From Gemmatimonadota bacterium (GTDB lineage Bacteria; Gemmatimonadota; Gemmatimonadetes; Gemmatimonadales; Gemmatimonadaceae), in the NCBI GenBank assembly GCA_028287225.1, contig JAQBPZ010000217.1, positions 1-15,923 of the forward strand: a stretch of 15,923 nt of DNA, read 5' to 3'. Every line of letters starts with the position of its first letter. Within the stretch, counting starts at the first letter, position 1. The notes below the pieces were generated by a model that was not told where the DNA came from, did not search any database, and worked only from the letters and a program-made list of their open reading frames with translations. Shown here piece by piece: positions 14,562 to 15,923 of the stretch. Both the position numbers and the translations under genes were made by a program.

Positions 14562-15911
14562 TTGTCGAATCGTCCCTCGTTCGGAAATCTGGTTCGCTGG
14601 CTCCCCCTCGCCGGCATCATGCTCGCGGTGGGGTGTACCCGGACCGACGTGCTCCTGAACCCGCCCGGTCAGAGCTCTGGCACCCTGCCCGCACTGCAGG
14701 CCAAGTCCATCCCGGCGCCCGTCCTGAGCTCCCTCAAGGCCAGCGCGCCGACGATCGCCACCTGCGCGCCGGCCACGGTCTACCCGCTCACCGACGGGAC
14801 CAGGACGGCCGGCACGGTATCGGTCTCGAACGACGCGACGAGCCTCTACGTCACCTACTACACCCCCTCCACCTACTGGTGGGTGGCCAACACGCAGCTC
14901 GCCGTCGCCAGCACCTCGGCCGGCATCCCGCGCGACGCGAGCGGTGCCGCGAGCCCGTGGGACTTCCCCAGTGGTGCGGCGCACGAGCCGCCCATCAAGA
15001 GCGTGACGTACACCATCGCGCTGTCCAAGGTTGGCGTGCAGGCCGGCCAGACCGCGTACCTCTCCGCGATGGCTGGCGTCGTGCACCCGACCACGGAGAG
15101 CGAGGCAGGGCTGGAAGGCAGCTGGGAGTGGCTGGTGATGTGGGGCGTCGGCAACACGACGACCACGGCGAAGGACGTGATCCACGCGTACACGGTGGCC
15201 AGCTGCGGGGGCACGGTCACGCCCCCTCCGCCCCCACCACCGCCGGCGACGAAGGGAGTCATCACGATCACCTTCGATGACGGGTTCGCCACGACCTACA
15301 GCAACGCCTACCCGGTGCTGCGCGACCTCGGCCTCCGCGGCAACGCCGCGGTGAACCCGACGCCGATCAACGAGGGCTGGGGCGACTACATGAAGCCGGC
15401 GCAGGTGCAGGCATTGTGGACGGCGGGCTGGGCCGTGGTGTCGCACACCATGGATCACCAGGACCTCACGACGCTGTCGGCCGCCGCGATGGAAGCCGAG
15501 ATCCGTGATTCCAAGGCGTGGATCGAGGCGAAGGGCTACGGGCCGGCGACGGCCTTCGTGGTCCCCTTCCACTCGTGGGGCGCCCGCGAGCGCGCGATGA
15601 TCCAGAAGTACCACACCTACACGCGCGGCCACACCATCGACGAGTTCTCGCCGGAACGGTTCGCCACGTGGCCGGTGACGCAGCCGATGGACATCAACGC
15701 CTTCGAGCCGGAGTATGCGCCCTACAGGACGGCGCAGGGTCGCGCGCTCACGATGGCCAAGGTGAAGTACGCCATCGACAACGGCCTGTATCTCGACCTC
15801 ATGTTCCACAAGGTCCCCGCGGCCACGCTCCCGCAGTTCAAGGAGCTGATGACCTCCATCGCCACGACCTACAAGGCGAACGTGGTGACCTGGAAGGAGA
15901 TCGCGAAGTAG
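14562..15911 (+). CDS. Lipoprotein polysaccharide deacetylase (NodB domain) with N-terminal beta-rich domain
   Basis: Protein of 449 residues from TTG 14562. Residues 1-25 are a lipoprotein signal with lipobox AVGC (Cys25), so it is anchored in an envelope membrane. Residues ~60-215 are a Thr/Ser/Tyr-rich, probably beta-sandwich domain (VSVSNDATSLYVTYY, WWVANTQLAVA, PWDFPSGAAHEPP), perhaps carbohydrate- or surface-binding; I cannot name its family. A linker of eight prolines (221-228) leads to a NodB domain: TFDDG (237-241) with metal ligand D240, SHTMDH with H295 and H299, and the final LMFHK with H416. The usual R-x-P-Y motif is changed to VVPFHSWG. Such enzymes remove acetyl groups from N-acetylglucosamine or O-acetylated polysaccharides. 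The substrate here is not known. It is divergent from gcdH, and only 12 bases follow its stop. Confidence 0.85.
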   Translation: MSNRPSFGNLVRWLPLAGIMLAVGCTRTDVLLNPPGQSSGTLPALQAKSIPAPVLSSLKASAPTIATCAPATVYPLTDGTRTAGTVSVSNDATSLYVTYYTPSTYWWVANTQLAVASTSAGIPRDASGAASPWDFPSGAAHEPPIKSVTYTIALSKVGVQAGQTAYLSAMAGVVHPTTESEAGLEGSWEWLVMWGVGNTTTTAKDVIHAYTVASCGGTVTPPPPPPPPATKGVITITFDDGFATTYSNAYPVLRDLGLRGNAAVNPTPINEGWGDYMKPAQVQALWTAGWAVVSHTMDHQDLTTLSAAAMEAEIRDSKAWIEAKGYGPATAFVVPFHSWGARERAMIQKYHTYTRGHTIDEFSPERFATWPVTQPMDINAFEPEYAPYRTAQGRALTMAKVKYAIDNGLYLDLMFHKVPAATLPQFKELMTSIATTYKANVVTWKEIAK

Positions 15912-15923
15912 TGGACGACTGAA

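Overview
The window is gene-dense, very GC-rich (strong G/C at third codon positions) bacterial chromosome. The organism looks like a Gram-negative-type environmental bacterium: two lipoproteins have lipoboxes, the penicillin-binding protein is of the periplasmic PBP4 type, and the flavin-to-quinone electron chain suggests menaquinone respiration. The gene content resembles Gemmatimonadota. That placement is inferred from protein style and was not tested. I see no rRNA, tRNA, CRISPR array, transposase or phage gene.

Left part (1-5312, all + strand): the tail of a 6-pyruvoyl-tetrahydropterin-synthase-like gene, then fdhE (formate dehydrogenase maturation), mobA (molybdenum cofactor guanylyltransferase), dacB (D,D-carboxypeptidase lipoprotein), moeA (molybdenum insertion) and a small protein-methyltransferase-like gene. 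fdhE/mobA/moeA form a molybdoenzyme maturation set with dacB inserted in it. dacB-moeA and moeA-methyltransferase overlap by 1 and 4 bases, so they look translationally coupled. The run ends in a complex palindromic repeat element (5321-5574) between converging genes.

Middle (5582-10761): a minus-strand membrane iron-sulfur oxidoreductase (cytochrome-b-like N-terminus, two 4Fe-4S motifs, two CCG domains) of the ETF:menaquinone oxidoreductase / mycobacterial EtfD type. It is divergent from a pair of secreted M16 peptidase-family genes. The first has the zinc site. The second lacks it but carries the Arg/Tyr substrate-binding pair, so the two probably make one heterodimeric protease. A perfect 15-bp hairpin follows.

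Right part (10896-14331, all - strand; transcription order gcdH, small ORF, etfB, etfA): glutaryl-CoA dehydrogenase, a 75-residue disordered-looking protein with a strong ribosome binding site, and both ETF subunits. Together with the oxidoreductase at 5582-7657 they make a complete electron path from an acyl-CoA dehydrogenase through ETF to the quinone pool. A perfect TGTGA-N6-TCACA palindrome sits just before etfB, and a second palindromic intergenic repeat lies downstream of gcdH. Divergent from gcdH is a lipoprotein polysaccharide deacetylase (14562-15911) with a TTG start, a beta-rich N-terminal domain and an eight-proline linker.

Most proteins belong to known families. The parts least explained by them are the nested palindromic repeats, the etfB palindrome, the small ORF, and a possible link between the methyltransferase and ETF.
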